In this document: piece by piece, positions 8,851 to 18,711 of the stretch
How the letters are laid out: each line of letters opens with the position of its first letter
Numbering within the stretch: position 1 is the first letter of the stretch
DNA from: Candidatus Fermentibacterota bacterium
Lineage (GTDB): Bacteria; JAFGKV01
Assembly (NCBI GenBank): GCA_030620115.1
Contig: JAUXFG010000026.1
Coordinates: forward strand, 1 to 35,301
DNA length: 35,301 nucleotides
Direction: 5' to 3'
Made by a program: the position numbers and the translations under genes
Notes under the pieces: model-generated
Database searches by the model: none
The model's input: only the letters and a program-made list of their open reading frames with translations
Told to the model about the DNA's origin: nothing

Positions 8851-10302
8851 ATGCAGGCACGAGTCGCCTATATCCATCCCAGCCCCCATGGAGGGGTCCC
8901 AGGTTCACACATCCCACTGGATGCGTTTCAGAATCAGCCCGCCGGCATTGTGGGCGCCCTGAACCTCATGCGCAAACAAGGCGTGGACCTCTGCGGAGTG
9001 AATGAGGCCGTGGAGCGGAGAATCGACTCCGGCTTCTCGCTGGAAAAATGGCTCTCCGATCATAGACCCAACATGGTTCTCATCGAGCTGCACTGGTACG
9101 TCCACACCCACGGTGCATTGGCCGCGGCGAGAACCGCCAAGGAGATGCTTCCGGATAGCCTTGTGGTCCTCGGGGGCCTCACCGCCAGCTCATTCCCTCA
9201 AGAGATTCTCAGCCGATTTCCTCACGTGGATACGATCATCGCAGGAGAGGCCGAATATCCGCTTCAGTTATTGGCAACACGTCTAGTGACCGGAGCCGGG
9301 GATCTGGCTCGTTTTCCGAATCTCTGGACGCGGGGGCCAGACGACGAATTGCGCCCTCCAACCCTAAGATGGGTCGCAAATTCGCTTGATGAGATAGATG
9401 AGGTAGAGATGTCTTGGTTGGAGAACCTCACAGAATTCGAAAAATCAGACTTCCCCTATCGTAATCGTTGGCTTCTTGTGGGGCGTGGTTGTGCCAATGC
9501 CTGTTTCTTCTGTGGGGGCTCAGCCCCATCGTTGGCCAAGATCTGGGGGCGAGAGCATGTGCTCGTGCGGTCTCCCGAGAAGGTTGCCGCCGACGTGATT
9601 CGTCTCGCTCGTTCAGGAGTTCAGGCGGTTCATCTCACCCACGACCTTCTTTCACTGGGAAGGGGCTTCTGGGCGCCCTTCTTCCGGAAGATCACCGAAT
9701 CCGGCGTCAGTGTGGGATTGGGAAACGAGTCATGGGGTCCACTGCCGGACCGCGAGTTCCTCGACGCATGGGCTTCAACGTTTGACGTCAGCACGTCATA
9801 CATCGCGCTCTCCACGACCTCGGCCTGGTCAGGGTTGCGGAAGTTCGCCTCACGGGGCAAAGACGACGAACGTCTGCTTGCCGTACTCGCCGACCTCGCC
9901 GCGCGTGGATTCCCCTTGCACATGTTCTTTCTTCTCAACATCCCGGGCGAGACCGCTGAAACGCTCCAACGAACTATAGATCTGGCGTGGGCGGTGGTGG
10001 ACAGCTACCCCAAAAACCTTCTACGCATTGAAGCACAAACCGCGTCAATCGACCCTTTCAGCCCTGCGGCTCTGGGACGGACTCCACAGGTCCGCTTTGC
10101 TCGACCATCGTTCGACGACTACCTTGCCGTTTCCCACGGCGCCCATGTACCCGCGTTGAACTGGCCCATCCACACCGGAGAAATCGATCCTGGTTGCGCC
10201 ATCCCAGTGCCCAGAGCACACCCAAAAGACGTGATGGCCCTCGGCAGCAGATGCCCATCCCTCATTCACCGCTGGAAGGAGCTCCTGAAACCTTCTGAAT
10301 AA
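8851..10302 (+). CDS. B12-binding-domain radical SAM protein
   Basis: N-terminal Rossmann-like region with VVLGGLTASSFPQEILSRFPHVDTIIAGEAEYPL (typical B12-binding/radical SAM architecture), then a CX3CX2C cluster motif GRGCANACFFCGG. RBS GAGGA before the ATG. Confidence 0.9.
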   Translation: MQARVAYIHPSPHGGVPGSHIPLDAFQNQPAGIVGALNLMRKQGVDLCGVNEAVERRIDSGFSLEKWLSDHRPNMVLIELHWYVHTHGALAAARTAKEMLPDSLVVLGGLTASSFPQEILSRFPHVDTIIAGEAEYPLQLLATRLVTGAGDLARFPNLWTRGPDDELRPPTLRWVANSLDEIDEVEMSWLENLTEFEKSDFPYRNRWLLVGRGCANACFFCGGSAPSLAKIWGREHVLVRSPEKVAADVIRLARSGVQAVHLTHDLLSLGRGFWAPFFRKITESGVSVGLGNESWGPLPDREFLDAWASTFDVSTSYIALSTTSAWSGLRKFASRGKDDERLLAVLADLAARGFPLHMFFLLNIPGETAETLQRTIDLAWAVVDSYPKNLLRIEAQTASIDPFSPAALGRTPQVRFARPSFDDYLAVSHGAHVPALNWPIHTGEIDPGCAIPVPRAHPKDVMALGSRCPSLIHRWKELLKPSE

Positions 10303-10342
10303 CCCACATATTTCAGAAGCTTCCCAAGAACTTCGTCCCGAA

Positions 10343-10361
10343 TCCCGCGGCGGACGCGGGA
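10343..10361. repeat. Palindromic repeat TCCCGCGNCNGACGCGGGA, copy 2
   Basis: tcccgcggcggacgcggga, followed by tgagaaatacgggct. Confidence 0.8.
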
Positions 10362-10446
10362 TGAGAAATACGGGCTAGAACGCTTGCATCCGAATAGGCC
10401 ATATTCCCGATTCGCCCTTGACTCAGGGTACAAGATTGATTATCTT

Positions 10447-10462
10447 GTGAATAGTTATTCAC
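10447..10462. promoter_or_regulatory. Putative TetR operator (16-bp palindrome)
   Basis: GTGAATAgtTATTCAC lies just upstream of the RBS of the TetR gene; a related GTGAAttggctTTCAC precedes the MMPL gene. Confidence 0.65.
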
Positions 10463-10474
10463 TTGGAGGCCAAG

Positions 10475-11074
10475 ATGGCAACTCAAAGAATGCATACCGA
10501 GGCGCGGCGGGAGCAGATCGCCCGAGCAGCCCTCGATCTTTTGATTTCGCGTGGTATCGAGGAATTCAATATCACCGACCTCGGAGAGAGTGTCGGATTG
10601 GTTCCTTCGGCGATCTACCGCCATTTCCGTGGGAAGGAGGAAGTCCTCAACGCGGCGTTGGATGTCTTCCGGGATAAGCTCTTTGGCCTGGTGGAAGTCG
10701 CGCGCGACGAGGCCGACAACCCTCTCGAAACCCTCGAGGTCTTGCTCTCTCATCACGCCAAGCTGATTGCAAAGGGAAAGTTTATGCCGCATGTCATGTT
10801 GTCTTCAGATATGGCGAGCGACCAGACGTCCCGGCGCGCAAAGATCCTGCGTATTCTCGCGGGTTACCTGCGAAAAATCGAGGCAATCGTGCGAGAAGGC
10901 CAGAAGGAGGGTGTCATTCGGCAGGATGCTGATCCGCAAACGATTGCGCTTCTGTTCATAGGCATGATTCAGCCGGCCGCTCTCCTTCGTCATGCCGAGG
11001 GCGTGAACCTGGATATCAGCGCGCATGTGGCCAGGGTCTGGAAGCTTTTCAACAAGGCTATAGCAAGTGAATAG
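10475..11074 (+). CDS. TetR/AcrR family transcriptional regulator
   Basis: MATQRMHTEARREQIARAALDLLISRGIEEFNITDLGESVGLVPSAIYRHFRGKEEVLNAALDVF is a TetR_N HTH. The ORF is open from 10463 (TTG), but GGAGG + ATG at 10475 is the better start. Confidence 0.93.
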   Translation: MATQRMHTEARREQIARAALDLLISRGIEEFNITDLGESVGLVPSAIYRHFRGKEEVLNAALDVFRDKLFGLVEVARDEADNPLETLEVLLSHHAKLIAKGKFMPHVMLSSDMASDQTSRRAKILRILAGYLRKIEAIVREGQKEGVIRQDADPQTIALLFIGMIQPAALLRHAEGVNLDISAHVARVWKLFNKAIASE

Positions 11075-11096
11075 ATCGCATTTTTTTCACAACAAA

Positions 11097-11112
11097 GTGA
11101 ATTGGCTTTCAC
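11097..11112. promoter_or_regulatory. Putative second TetR operator upstream of the MMPL transporter
   Basis: GTGAAttggctTTCAC; same 16-bp span and half-site (GTGAA/TTCAC) as the palindrome at 10447. Confidence 0.55.
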
Positions 11113-11124
11113 AAAGGAGATAAG

Positions 11125-13458
11125 ATGCAGAGATTATTGACCGCCATGTCGACTCGTCCCTGGATCGTGTTTGCGCTCGTCTTCCTTATTTCCATTGCTT
11201 CGCTGATCGCCATCAGGGGTGACATACGGCTCGAAACGGACTTGGATGAGTATATGCCGAAGGACCACCCGGCCTTCGTCTACAGCGACCAGGCCGAGGA
11301 ATGGTTCGATATCAAGGATGGCATCATCGTTGCCATCGAGAATCCCGAGGGGATTTACAATTCCAGGACTTTGCGCAAGATCAAGGATCTGAGTCGTGAA
11401 CTGCAGAAGCACGACCTCATCGAACGCAGCGACGTGACCTCTCTCTACTCGGCCGATAACATCAGCGGTTCCGAAGATGGATTGGATGTTCGGCCTTTCT
11501 ACCGTAAGGTCCCTGAAACGATTGGCGATCTCGAGGCCCTCCGATTGAAAGTCCACCGCAACGGGATGGTGAACGGCAGGCTCGTTTCCGAAGATGAGAC
11601 TGTTGCTCTGGTTATCGCGAGGCTCGCTGACGGCGTTTTTACGCAGACCTTCTATCACGAGATCAAGGAACTCGTTGCCTCTTACGAAGGTCCTGAAAAA
11701 CTCCATGTGGCGGGCAGACCCATCGTTGAGGGTACTATGGCCTATCTCGCCCCCAAGGACATGAAGCGTATGGTTCCCCTCGTCCTGCTCATCATCATCG
11801 TGGTTCTGATGCTGGTGCTTCGAAGCTTCAGGAGCACCATCTTCACGCTGTTGGTCGTGGTTCTCAGTACACTCTGGACTTTTGGATTGATGGCGACCTT
11901 GCGTATACCGGTCTACGCCGTCACGACCATGATCCCGGTCATGCTGATCGCGATTGGAGTCGCCGACGGAATCCATCTCTATAGTCACCTGAAACTCTAT
12001 CGCCAAGCCACCCCTTTGACCGACACCCGCGATGCCGTCTCCGATTTGATTCGTAGCATGTGGAAGCCCGTGGTTATGACCTCAGTGACGACGGCGATCG
12101 GTTTTGTCTCGCTTCTGACTTCCGAGGTCTACCCGATCAAGTATTTTGGGCTTTTCACCGCTTTCGGCGTATTGACCGCCATGCTCCTCTCCCTCGTCTT
12201 GGTACCTGCCGGCATCGTGGCCTTTGGGGAGTCGAAGAAAAAGGCTACGCGGCGCGGGGATGGGTCCGGCGATTCCCTTGCCCGGTTCTCTCTATTCGTG
12301 TTGTCACATCGCCGCCCGGTCATCCTGGCCACGGTGATTCTGATCGCCATATCCACAGTCGGCGCCAGCAAGGTTTGGATCAACTCCAGCTTCCTCGAGA
12401 AGTTCGAGCAAAACAGTGACATCGTGCTCACCGACAAGTTCATCAACGAGCACTTCGGCGGCACCTCAACGCTGAATGTCATTTTAGAGGCCGACCATGA
12501 TGGCGCCTTCAAGGATCCCGAAGTGCTGCGCACCATGGATGAAATGAAATCAGCCTGCGAAAACCTGGAGATCGTTGGCGATAGCTTCGGTCTCTCGGAT
12601 TACCTGCGACAGATCAACAAGGCGATGCACGCGGACGACGATGTTTTTGATGCTATCCCGGATTCTAGGGAATTGGTGGCGCAGTATCTTCTTCTCTACG
12701 AAATGTCGGGCGATCCCGAAACCCTGTGGGAAACCGTTGATTTCGATTTCGCAAGGTCGAACGTGACGCTACAGCTCAAAGGTGACGACTCGAAGACCAT
12801 CAATCGTGCCATAACAATCGTCGAGGGCTACAAACCGCTCTTCGAAAAGCAGGGTATCGAAGTCAATTACGCCGGCTCCGGCTACAAGAGCTTGATCTTC
12901 ACGGATCTGATTCTGAAAGGCCAGATCACCAGCCTGCTTCTGTCTCTTGGGATCATCATCCTCCTCTTGGCCTTGATGTTCAAACAGTTCTTGGTGGGGC
13001 TGATCGGCGTGATCCCCATCGCCGTCACCGCTGTCGTCAACTTCGGAATCATGGGTCTCCTGGGGATTCCTCTCAGCACGACAACTGCTCTTATCTCGAG
13101 CATCGCCATCGGCGTCGGGATTGACTACGCAGTTCACTTCATTGAGCGTTATAGAATCTACGCCCGAGAAACCGGCGATATGAAAAAAACCATCCAGAAA
13201 ACCATGGCCCATTCTGGAAGGGCGATCATGTTCAACGCGGCTGTAGTGATCGCGGGGTTCCTCGTGCTTCTCTTCTCCGCCTTCCCTCCCAACCGAGCGC
13301 TGGGGGCCCTCGTCTCTTTCAACATGTTCATGAGTTTCCTGGGCACGATCACCATCATGCTCGTGGTCATGACCATGACGAGAATCCACTTCAGAAATCG
13401 ATACTCAGGCCAAATCCTTGATCAAATCTTGGGATTTGCAGAAGAAAAGGAAGATTGA
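11125..13458 (+). CDS. RND superfamily (MMPL/SSD-type) exporter
   Basis: 777 aa with two repeated transmembrane blocks; ETDLDEYMPKDHPAFVYSDQAEEWF; TTMIPVMLIAIGVADGIHLYSHL and TTTALISSIAIGVGIDYAVHFIERYR motifs typical of MMPL/RND exporters. Confidence 0.93.
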   Translation: MQRLLTAMSTRPWIVFALVFLISIASLIAIRGDIRLETDLDEYMPKDHPAFVYSDQAEEWFDIKDGIIVAIENPEGIYNSRTLRKIKDLSRELQKHDLIERSDVTSLYSADNISGSEDGLDVRPFYRKVPETIGDLEALRLKVHRNGMVNGRLVSEDETVALVIARLADGVFTQTFYHEIKELVASYEGPEKLHVAGRPIVEGTMAYLAPKDMKRMVPLVLLIIIVVLMLVLRSFRSTIFTLLVVVLSTLWTFGLMATLRIPVYAVTTMIPVMLIAIGVADGIHLYSHLKLYRQATPLTDTRDAVSDLIRSMWKPVVMTSVTTAIGFVSLLTSEVYPIKYFGLFTAFGVLTAMLLSLVLVPAGIVAFGESKKKATRRGDGSGDSLARFSLFVLSHRRPVILATVILIAISTVGASKVWINSSFLEKFEQNSDIVLTDKFINEHFGGTSTLNVILEADHDGAFKDPEVLRTMDEMKSACENLEIVGDSFGLSDYLRQINKAMHADDDVFDAIPDSRELVAQYLLLYEMSGDPETLWETVDFDFARSNVTLQLKGDDSKTINRAITIVEGYKPLFEKQGIEVNYAGSGYKSLIFTDLILKGQITSLLLSLGIIILLLALMFKQFLVGLIGVIPIAVTAVVNFGIMGLLGIPLSTTTALISSIAIGVGIDYAVHFIERYRIYARETGDMKKTIQKTMAHSGRAIMFNAAVVIAGFLVLLFSAFPPNRALGALVSFNMFMSFLGTITIMLVVMTMTRIHFRNRYSGQILDQILGFAEEKED

Positions 13459-13459
13459 A

Positions 13460-14239
13460 ATGAACAAGCACCTTGTAATCTTTGCCGTACTCCTGGTCCT
13501 TCTTGCCATCCCGCTCCTGGCCGCGGAACCCACGGGGCTCGAGTTGGTCGAGAATGTTTATGACAGGCCCGAAGGCGAGGGCATGCAGTCCAACCTTAAA
13601 ATGATCCTCATCAACTCCAGAGGCAGCCAGCGCATCCGCGAGATTCGCCAGTTCCGCAAGACCTTCGAAAACCTGGAGAAGAAGGTCATGTACTTCCGCT
13701 CCCCCGCGGACGTCCGAAACACGTCTTTCATGAGCTGGGACTATGACGAAGCCGGCAGGAACGACGACCAGTGGATCTATCTTCCCGCGCTGAATAAAGT
13801 GAAGAGAATCTCCAGCGACAGCAAGGGAGACTACTTCATGGGATCTGACTTCACCTACGATGACCTGGGCGATCGGCATCCGGGCAGTGATGTCCACAAG
13901 GTAATCGGCCAAGAAGAGCTGAGCGGAGAGCTCTGTTTCGTAGTCGAGAGCCTTCCAAGGGAAGATGATTACATCTATTCCAGGACGGTCAGCTGGATCG
14001 TCGAGGGAAAGTGGTTTGCGCTGAAAAAGGATTTTTACGATGAAGATGGCGAGCTATTAAAAACCCTCAGCGTCGAGAATTATGAAAACATCGATGGCTA
14101 CTGGATCGTGACAGGATCGACAATGTTCAACCTGCAAAGAGACCACAAAACCATCATGACCCTTGACGAAGTAGAACTAGATCAAGACATATCGAGCAGC
14201 ATGTTCTCCGAAAGGATGATGGCAAGGGGTCTCAAATGA
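13460..14239 (+). CDS. LolA-like outer membrane lipoprotein-sorting protein
   Basis: Signal peptide MNKHLVIFAVLLVLLAIPLLAAEP; KKVMYFRSPADVRNTSFMSWDYDEAGRNDDQWIYLPALNKVKRISSDSKGDYFMGSDFTYDDL is typical of the COG/DUF LolA-like family encoded next to MMPL exporters. Confidence 0.85.
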   Translation: MNKHLVIFAVLLVLLAIPLLAAEPTGLELVENVYDRPEGEGMQSNLKMILINSRGSQRIREIRQFRKTFENLEKKVMYFRSPADVRNTSFMSWDYDEAGRNDDQWIYLPALNKVKRISSDSKGDYFMGSDFTYDDLGDRHPGSDVHKVIGQEELSGELCFVVESLPREDDYIYSRTVSWIVEGKWFALKKDFYDEDGELLKTLSVENYENIDGYWIVTGSTMFNLQRDHKTIMTLDEVELDQDISSSMFSERMMARGLK

Positions 14240-15471
14240 GACGTCTAATCCTCCTTCTTGCATTGATTTCGGTGAATCTCGTAGCGCTTCCAGCGCTTGC
14301 CAAAGCGCCGCGGATCGGTGGTTATCTCCGTCAACACACTTCGGTACTGCTGGAAAGTGGCGATTTCGCGTTGATCCAGAACACGTTCAACATCAACGTA
14401 GAGCATTCTCTGGAAGAAGCCGCTTTTCAGGTCGATCCCTACGTCTACCAGACCCCGGGCGAGGACCTCGAGTGGGGGCTTCGCCGGGCCTATATCGACC
14501 TGTACTGGAGCAGTATCGATCTTCGAATCGGCAGGCAACAAATCGTATGGGGCAAAGCCGACGGAATGTTCATCACCGACCTGGTCTCCCCCAAGGATCT
14601 GCGTCGGTTCTTGCTGCCGGATTTCGAGGAAATCAGGATAGGGGTCGATGCCGTAAGACTGAACTACTACAGGGCCACCTCTACCCTGGAGCTCGTGTGG
14701 ATTCCAGTATTCACCCCGACTCGTTTCCCTGAGAGCGGTTCCATCTGGGAAAAAACCCACACATTTCCGGTTCCCTCAGCTTTCGACCTTTCATCCAAGG
14801 AGATCGACGAGTCCCTGGAGAACAGCGAGGTTTTCGGAAAATATTCGCTGCTGTCCTCGACAATCGATCTCGAGCTGATGGCGGGCTATGCCTGGAACGA
14901 CGACCCCACGCTTCACCTCGACACCCAGCTCGATCAGGAGACAGAGGAGCTGGATTCCCTGATCGTCCGTCCGGAGCATCATCGCCTCACGGTCGCGGGT
15001 GGGAGTTTCAGCACTCAGTTCGGTGGGTTCGTTCTTCGCGGAGAGGGAGCCTACTACCGGGGAAAACGTTTCGGCACTGAGGATCCCCTGCCGGGAGACG
15101 GCGTGCTGAAGCACGACTCCGTCCACTATCTCTTCGGCATCGATCGTTCTCTTCTTGGACTGAGGATGAGCGCTCAATTCTCCCGGGAGACGATTCTTGA
15201 CTATGTCGATCGCCTGGCAGCGGACCGAAACACTGACGTGATGACATATCTCGTGAGTGACGACTACCTAAACGAGACTCTGCACATCGAGCTATTCTCA
15301 TACATTGGATTGGCCCACGGCGACGCGCTGGTCCGCTCGAAGATCAGCTATGATATGGCGGATGGCTTCGAGGTTCTGTTCGGTGCTGATCTATTCAGTG
15401 GGAAGGACGGCATGTTCGGCGTCTTTCACGAGAACGACTTGGTCTACGCCAAAATCAAGTACAGCTTCTGA
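14236..15471 (+). CDS. Outer membrane beta-barrel protein (DUF1302-like)
   Basis: Signal peptide; LRRAYIDLYWSSIDLRIGRQQIVWGKADGMFITDLVSPKDLRRF; terminal ...NDLVYAKIKYSF with C-terminal Phe. ATGA overlap with the upstream gene. Confidence 0.8.
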   Translation: MRRLILLLALISVNLVALPALAKAPRIGGYLRQHTSVLLESGDFALIQNTFNINVEHSLEEAAFQVDPYVYQTPGEDLEWGLRRAYIDLYWSSIDLRIGRQQIVWGKADGMFITDLVSPKDLRRFLLPDFEEIRIGVDAVRLNYYRATSTLELVWIPVFTPTRFPESGSIWEKTHTFPVPSAFDLSSKEIDESLENSEVFGKYSLLSSTIDLELMAGYAWNDDPTLHLDTQLDQETEELDSLIVRPEHHRLTVAGGSFSTQFGGFVLRGEGAYYRGKRFGTEDPLPGDGVLKHDSVHYLFGIDRSLLGLRMSAQFSRETILDYVDRLAADRNTDVMTYLVSDDYLNETLHIELFSYIGLAHGDALVRSKISYDMADGFEVLFGADLFSGKDGMFGVFHENDLVYAKIKYSF

Positions 15472-15610
15472 TTCCTATCCCTCGATCCGAGGGAGTTCAT
15501 ACTAGAAGACGAGCCACGCTTGGCGTAGCCCGTTTTTCTTCACTCACTTGTCACTCGACCCCTCTGGCCGAGCAAGACCCATCGGTAGGTCAGCCCGAAC
15601 TCCTCACCAA

Positions 15611-15629
15611 TCCCGCGTCGGCCGCGGGA
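15611..15629. repeat. Palindromic repeat TCCCGCGTCNGNCGCGGGA, copy 3
   Basis: tcccgcgtcggccgcggga, preceded by cccgaactcctcaccaa. Confidence 0.85.
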
Positions 15630-15677
15630 CTTCGTTACGCCCCGTCAGCCTCCAAATACTTCGCTCACGCTCACCAA

Positions 15678-15696
15678 TCCCGCGTCTGACGCGGGA
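15678..15696. repeat. Palindromic repeat TCCCGCGTCNGACGCGGGA, copy 4
   Basis: tcccgcgtctgacgcggga, preceded by ctcaccaa. Confidence 0.85.
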
Positions 15697-15721
15697 CAGA
15701 GGATACGCCTGCGGCGTCGAG

Positions 15722-17470
15722 CTACCGCACCAGCACCATCTTCTGCACTGACACCCTATCGCTGGAACGAACCTCGTAGAAGTAGACACCCGCCGCCACA
15801 TCGTTGTCCCCGCCATCCTTCCCGTTCCACACGATCTCTTGATATCCCGCTTGCAGGACGCCGTCCAGAAGCGTGGCGATCTTCCGGCCCATCAGGTCAT
15901 AAACAATCACTGTGACCTGGCCATCCGCAGGCTGCGCGAACCGGATCGTCGTCAGAGAGCTGAACGGATTGGGATAGTTGGCATCAACCTTGAAGGTATC
16001 TGGGACAGGGGCGCCGTCCTCCACGGCCACCGGTGGCGTGCCCTTGGCAATAACCCCCATGACATCCCCCTCCCGGCCTGCCGAGAAATCCTCATAGGTG
16101 AAGGCGACCATGAATTCATTCCGAGCGGCGCTGTGGGCAATACCCATCATGCTCCCCTCGTAGTTCTCCGTCGTAAAGACCGGAGTGTTTTCTGTCTCGT
16201 TGACCACATTCACGCGATCATCATCCAGCCAAATCATGTCCTGGGTCTGCGCCATATCCACGTAGAGACGTTGGTAGTACAAATCGTGTCCATTTACATC
16301 TTCGTTTCTCGGATCACCCCAGCTGACCAGGAACTCATTGTCTGCAACGCTGAAATCGATTTCTGGAGGGCCACACCAACCGTCTTGAATGCTGATGGCA
16401 TGGTTCGAGACCTCGGCGGTGATATCCCCGTTGACATCCACATACTGGGCTTCCCAGTTCTCCATATCCCCAAGGAATCCGATTCTCTGACCCCACACAT
16501 CATTGTCTTCCAATTCCGGGTCTTTCCCCTTCCAAACGACTTCACATTCTATCCACCCTTCAACTGTATCCAACAGCTCGCTATTCGCCTTGACCCTGGC
16601 TTGAAGGCAGTCGGGACCATTCTGGAACTGCTTGGAGACGACAATCGCCGAATTGGTCCAGCCGGTGTCCGGCACTGCAGAGCCGTCGGGGTTGATGAGC
16701 GCACCCAGGCCGTTCACTCGTTGGCCGTGGACATAGCCGGTATTTGTTCCGTAGACGACAAACCACTCATGCGTTCCCATGCAGAAGGTAACATCGGCCA
16801 CACTCTCAAAGATTTCCGGATCTTCGGCAATGGCGAAGTTGGTCGTAGGATCCGCGGGCGTCGGTGGGGGAAGCAGCCTTCCATCGGAATCGACGATCTG
16901 TCCAAAAACATCCGCACCCGTATAACTCGACCCTGTGGGATCGTTTCGATAGTCGCCCCATACAACAAGATACCGCCTGGTATCAAGGTTATATGCCACG
17001 GAACAGGTATAGATTTTCGCTGGATTCGAACAGATAGCGAATGTATGATCCTCGCCGGATGTAGGCGCATCTACAAAGCTCCCATCGCTTGCGATGAAGA
17101 CGCCACATATGTCGCCGTTTGCGGGGTCCCTCCAATCCTCGAACACGATCAGGAATTGATCCAGTTGGGGATCAAAATCCAGCCGCGGCCAGTACTGTTC
17201 CCCTGCTGCCAGGCAGATCGGGAAATCCGTGTCCTTGAGCGTTCCATCCCCATTCAGGAACTGCCCATAGATGTCGGAACCATCATTCCGATAGTCTTCC
17301 CAGACCACGAGATATTCATCCGCATTCGAGTTGTAGCATGCCTGGGGCCAGCCCTCCATGTGGGGATCCACACTGATGTCGAACATGGGACCGTGGCCCT
17401 GAGCAACCACATTCGTGACAAGAAAGGTCATAATGGTAAGAACGATGCAGCAAACCATCATCTTTTTCAT
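15722..17470 (-). CDS. Secreted protein with C-terminal T9SS-type sorting / FlgD-Ig-like domain
   Basis: Signal peptide MKKMMVCCIVLTIMTFLVTNVVAQG from the ATG at 17470 with GGAGG RBS (ORF open to 17524). Repeated EYLVVWEDYRND-type motifs; C-terminus ANYPNPFSSLTTIRFAQ...VYDLMGRKIATL...VWNGKDGGDNDVAAGVYFYEVRSS...QKMVLVR. Confidence 0.88.
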   Translation of the reverse strand: MKKMMVCCIVLTIMTFLVTNVVAQGHGPMFDISVDPHMEGWPQACYNSNADEYLVVWEDYRNDGSDIYGQFLNGDGTLKDTDFPICLAAGEQYWPRLDFDPQLDQFLIVFEDWRDPANGDICGVFIASDGSFVDAPTSGEDHTFAICSNPAKIYTCSVAYNLDTRRYLVVWGDYRNDPTGSSYTGADVFGQIVDSDGRLLPPPTPADPTTNFAIAEDPEIFESVADVTFCMGTHEWFVVYGTNTGYVHGQRVNGLGALINPDGSAVPDTGWTNSAIVVSKQFQNGPDCLQARVKANSELLDTVEGWIECEVVWKGKDPELEDNDVWGQRIGFLGDMENWEAQYVDVNGDITAEVSNHAISIQDGWCGPPEIDFSVADNEFLVSWGDPRNEDVNGHDLYYQRLYVDMAQTQDMIWLDDDRVNVVNETENTPVFTTENYEGSMMGIAHSAARNEFMVAFTYEDFSAGREGDVMGVIAKGTPPVAVEDGAPVPDTFKVDANYPNPFSSLTTIRFAQPADGQVTVIVYDLMGRKIATLLDGVLQAGYQEIVWNGKDGGDNDVAAGVYFYEVRSSDRVSVQKMVLVR

Positions 17471-17520
17471 GACGTCCTCCATATGCAGGAAAGTTCCAAA
17501 GGCGCCGCCGAGACTCAAGC

Positions 17521-18711
17521 TCACGCCGCCACGACGAGGGCAAGCCCTCCTTCAAGATCCTCGATGATGTCTGTGGGGGCTTCTATGCCGATAGACAAGC
17601 GGACGAGCCCGTCAGCGATGCCGGCACGCTCGCGCAGATCCCGCGACATGCCTGCATGGGTCATACTCGCCGGATGTTGAATGAGGGTCTCCACTCCACC
17701 CAAGCTGACGGCCAACTGAGCCAGGTGAACGCTCCCCATGAGCGTGCGCCCCGCCTCGAGACCCCCCTTTAGCTCGAAGCTGATCACCCCTCCATGGCCA
17801 GAGGTCTGTCTCTTGGAAAGCTCATAATGGGGGTGGCTTGGCAACCCCGGGTAGCGCACCCAGGCTACCTTGTCGTGCTTCTCCAAGTACTCGGCTACCT
17901 CTTGCGCATTCTCGCAATGGCGCGCCATGCGAAGCGCCAGCGTCTTGATTCCTCGGTGCACCAGGAAGGCATTGAATGGATCTATGGTGCCGCCTGCCAG
18001 GTTCAGCGCCTGACGCAGACGGTGGTAGTCTTCTTCTGTCTTGGGGATGATGATACCGCCCACCACATCGGCGTGCCCATTGAGAAACTTGGTCAGGCTG
18101 TGCACCACGATATCCGCACCCAGTTCCAAGGGGCGCTGGAGGATCGGACTCAAGAACGTATTGTCCACCATCATCTTCGCGCCATTCTCCTTGGCAATCT
18201 CAGCAATGGCGGCAAGGTCGGAGACCACAAGGGTCGGGTTGCCCGGTGTCTCGATGTGGATCATTCTTGTATTGGGCCGCACAGCGTCTCGCACGGCGCT
18301 CAGGTCTGAACTGTCCACAAAGCTGGTCTGAATGCCAAAGCGTGAGAAAAAACCGCCAAGCAGGCTGGTCACCGGCCCATAGACGGATTCACTAGAGATG
18401 ACATGATCCCCAGTATCAAGGAATGTGGCCAACGCCGTGTGGATGGCGGCCATGCCGCTGGCACAGCCCAATCCCAAAAAACCGCCTTCCAGCGAAGCCA
18501 AGGCCTCTTCCAGGGCGGCTACCGTAGGATTCCCAAGACGGGTATAGATGTAACCCTTCTGTTTGCCGGCAAAAAGATCGGCGCCGTGCTGGGCATCCTT
18601 GAACTTGAAGGTTGATGTCTGATAAATGGGCGGCACCACCGCCCCGTGTACATCATCTCCGACACCGGCATGCACACACCGGGAGTCCATAAGAAGGTTC
18701 TTGTGTGTCAT
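17521..18711 (-). CDS. Trans-sulfuration PLP-dependent enzyme (methionine gamma-lyase / cystathionine gamma-synthase family)
   Basis: IYQTSTFKFKDAQHGADLFAGKQKGYIYTRLGNPTVAALEEALASLEGG; VDNTFLSPILQRPLELGADIVVHSLTKFLNGHADVVGG contains the PLP lysine (SxTKxxxGHxDVxGG). Confidence 0.95.
   Translation of the reverse strand: MTHKNLLMDSRCVHAGVGDDVHGAVVPPIYQTSTFKFKDAQHGADLFAGKQKGYIYTRLGNPTVAALEEALASLEGGFLGLGCASGMAAIHTALATFLDTGDHVISSESVYGPVTSLLGGFFSRFGIQTSFVDSSDLSAVRDAVRPNTRMIHIETPGNPTLVVSDLAAIAEIAKENGAKMMVDNTFLSPILQRPLELGADIVVHSLTKFLNGHADVVGGIIIPKTEEDYHRLRQALNLAGGTIDPFNAFLVHRGIKTLALRMARHCENAQEVAEYLEKHDKVAWVRYPGLPSHPHYELSKRQTSGHGGVISFELKGGLEAGRTLMGSVHLAQLAVSLGGVETLIQHPASMTHAGMSRDLRERAGIADGLVRLSIGIEAPTDIIEDLEGGLALVVAA

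Noticed and set aside
12769-13389. 206-aa and other minus-strand ORFs (incl. 11134..12006) opposite the MMPL gene
   Set aside because: Antisense to a clear MMPL coding sequence; composition (H/D/E-rich) is typical of reverse reading of transmembrane codons.
15839-17680. 613-aa plus-strand ORF opposite the secreted T9SS-like gene
   Set aside because: Long because of codon bias on the opposite strand. The minus-strand frame has signal peptide, repeats and sorting domain, and this ORF also runs across the neighbouring gene's end.
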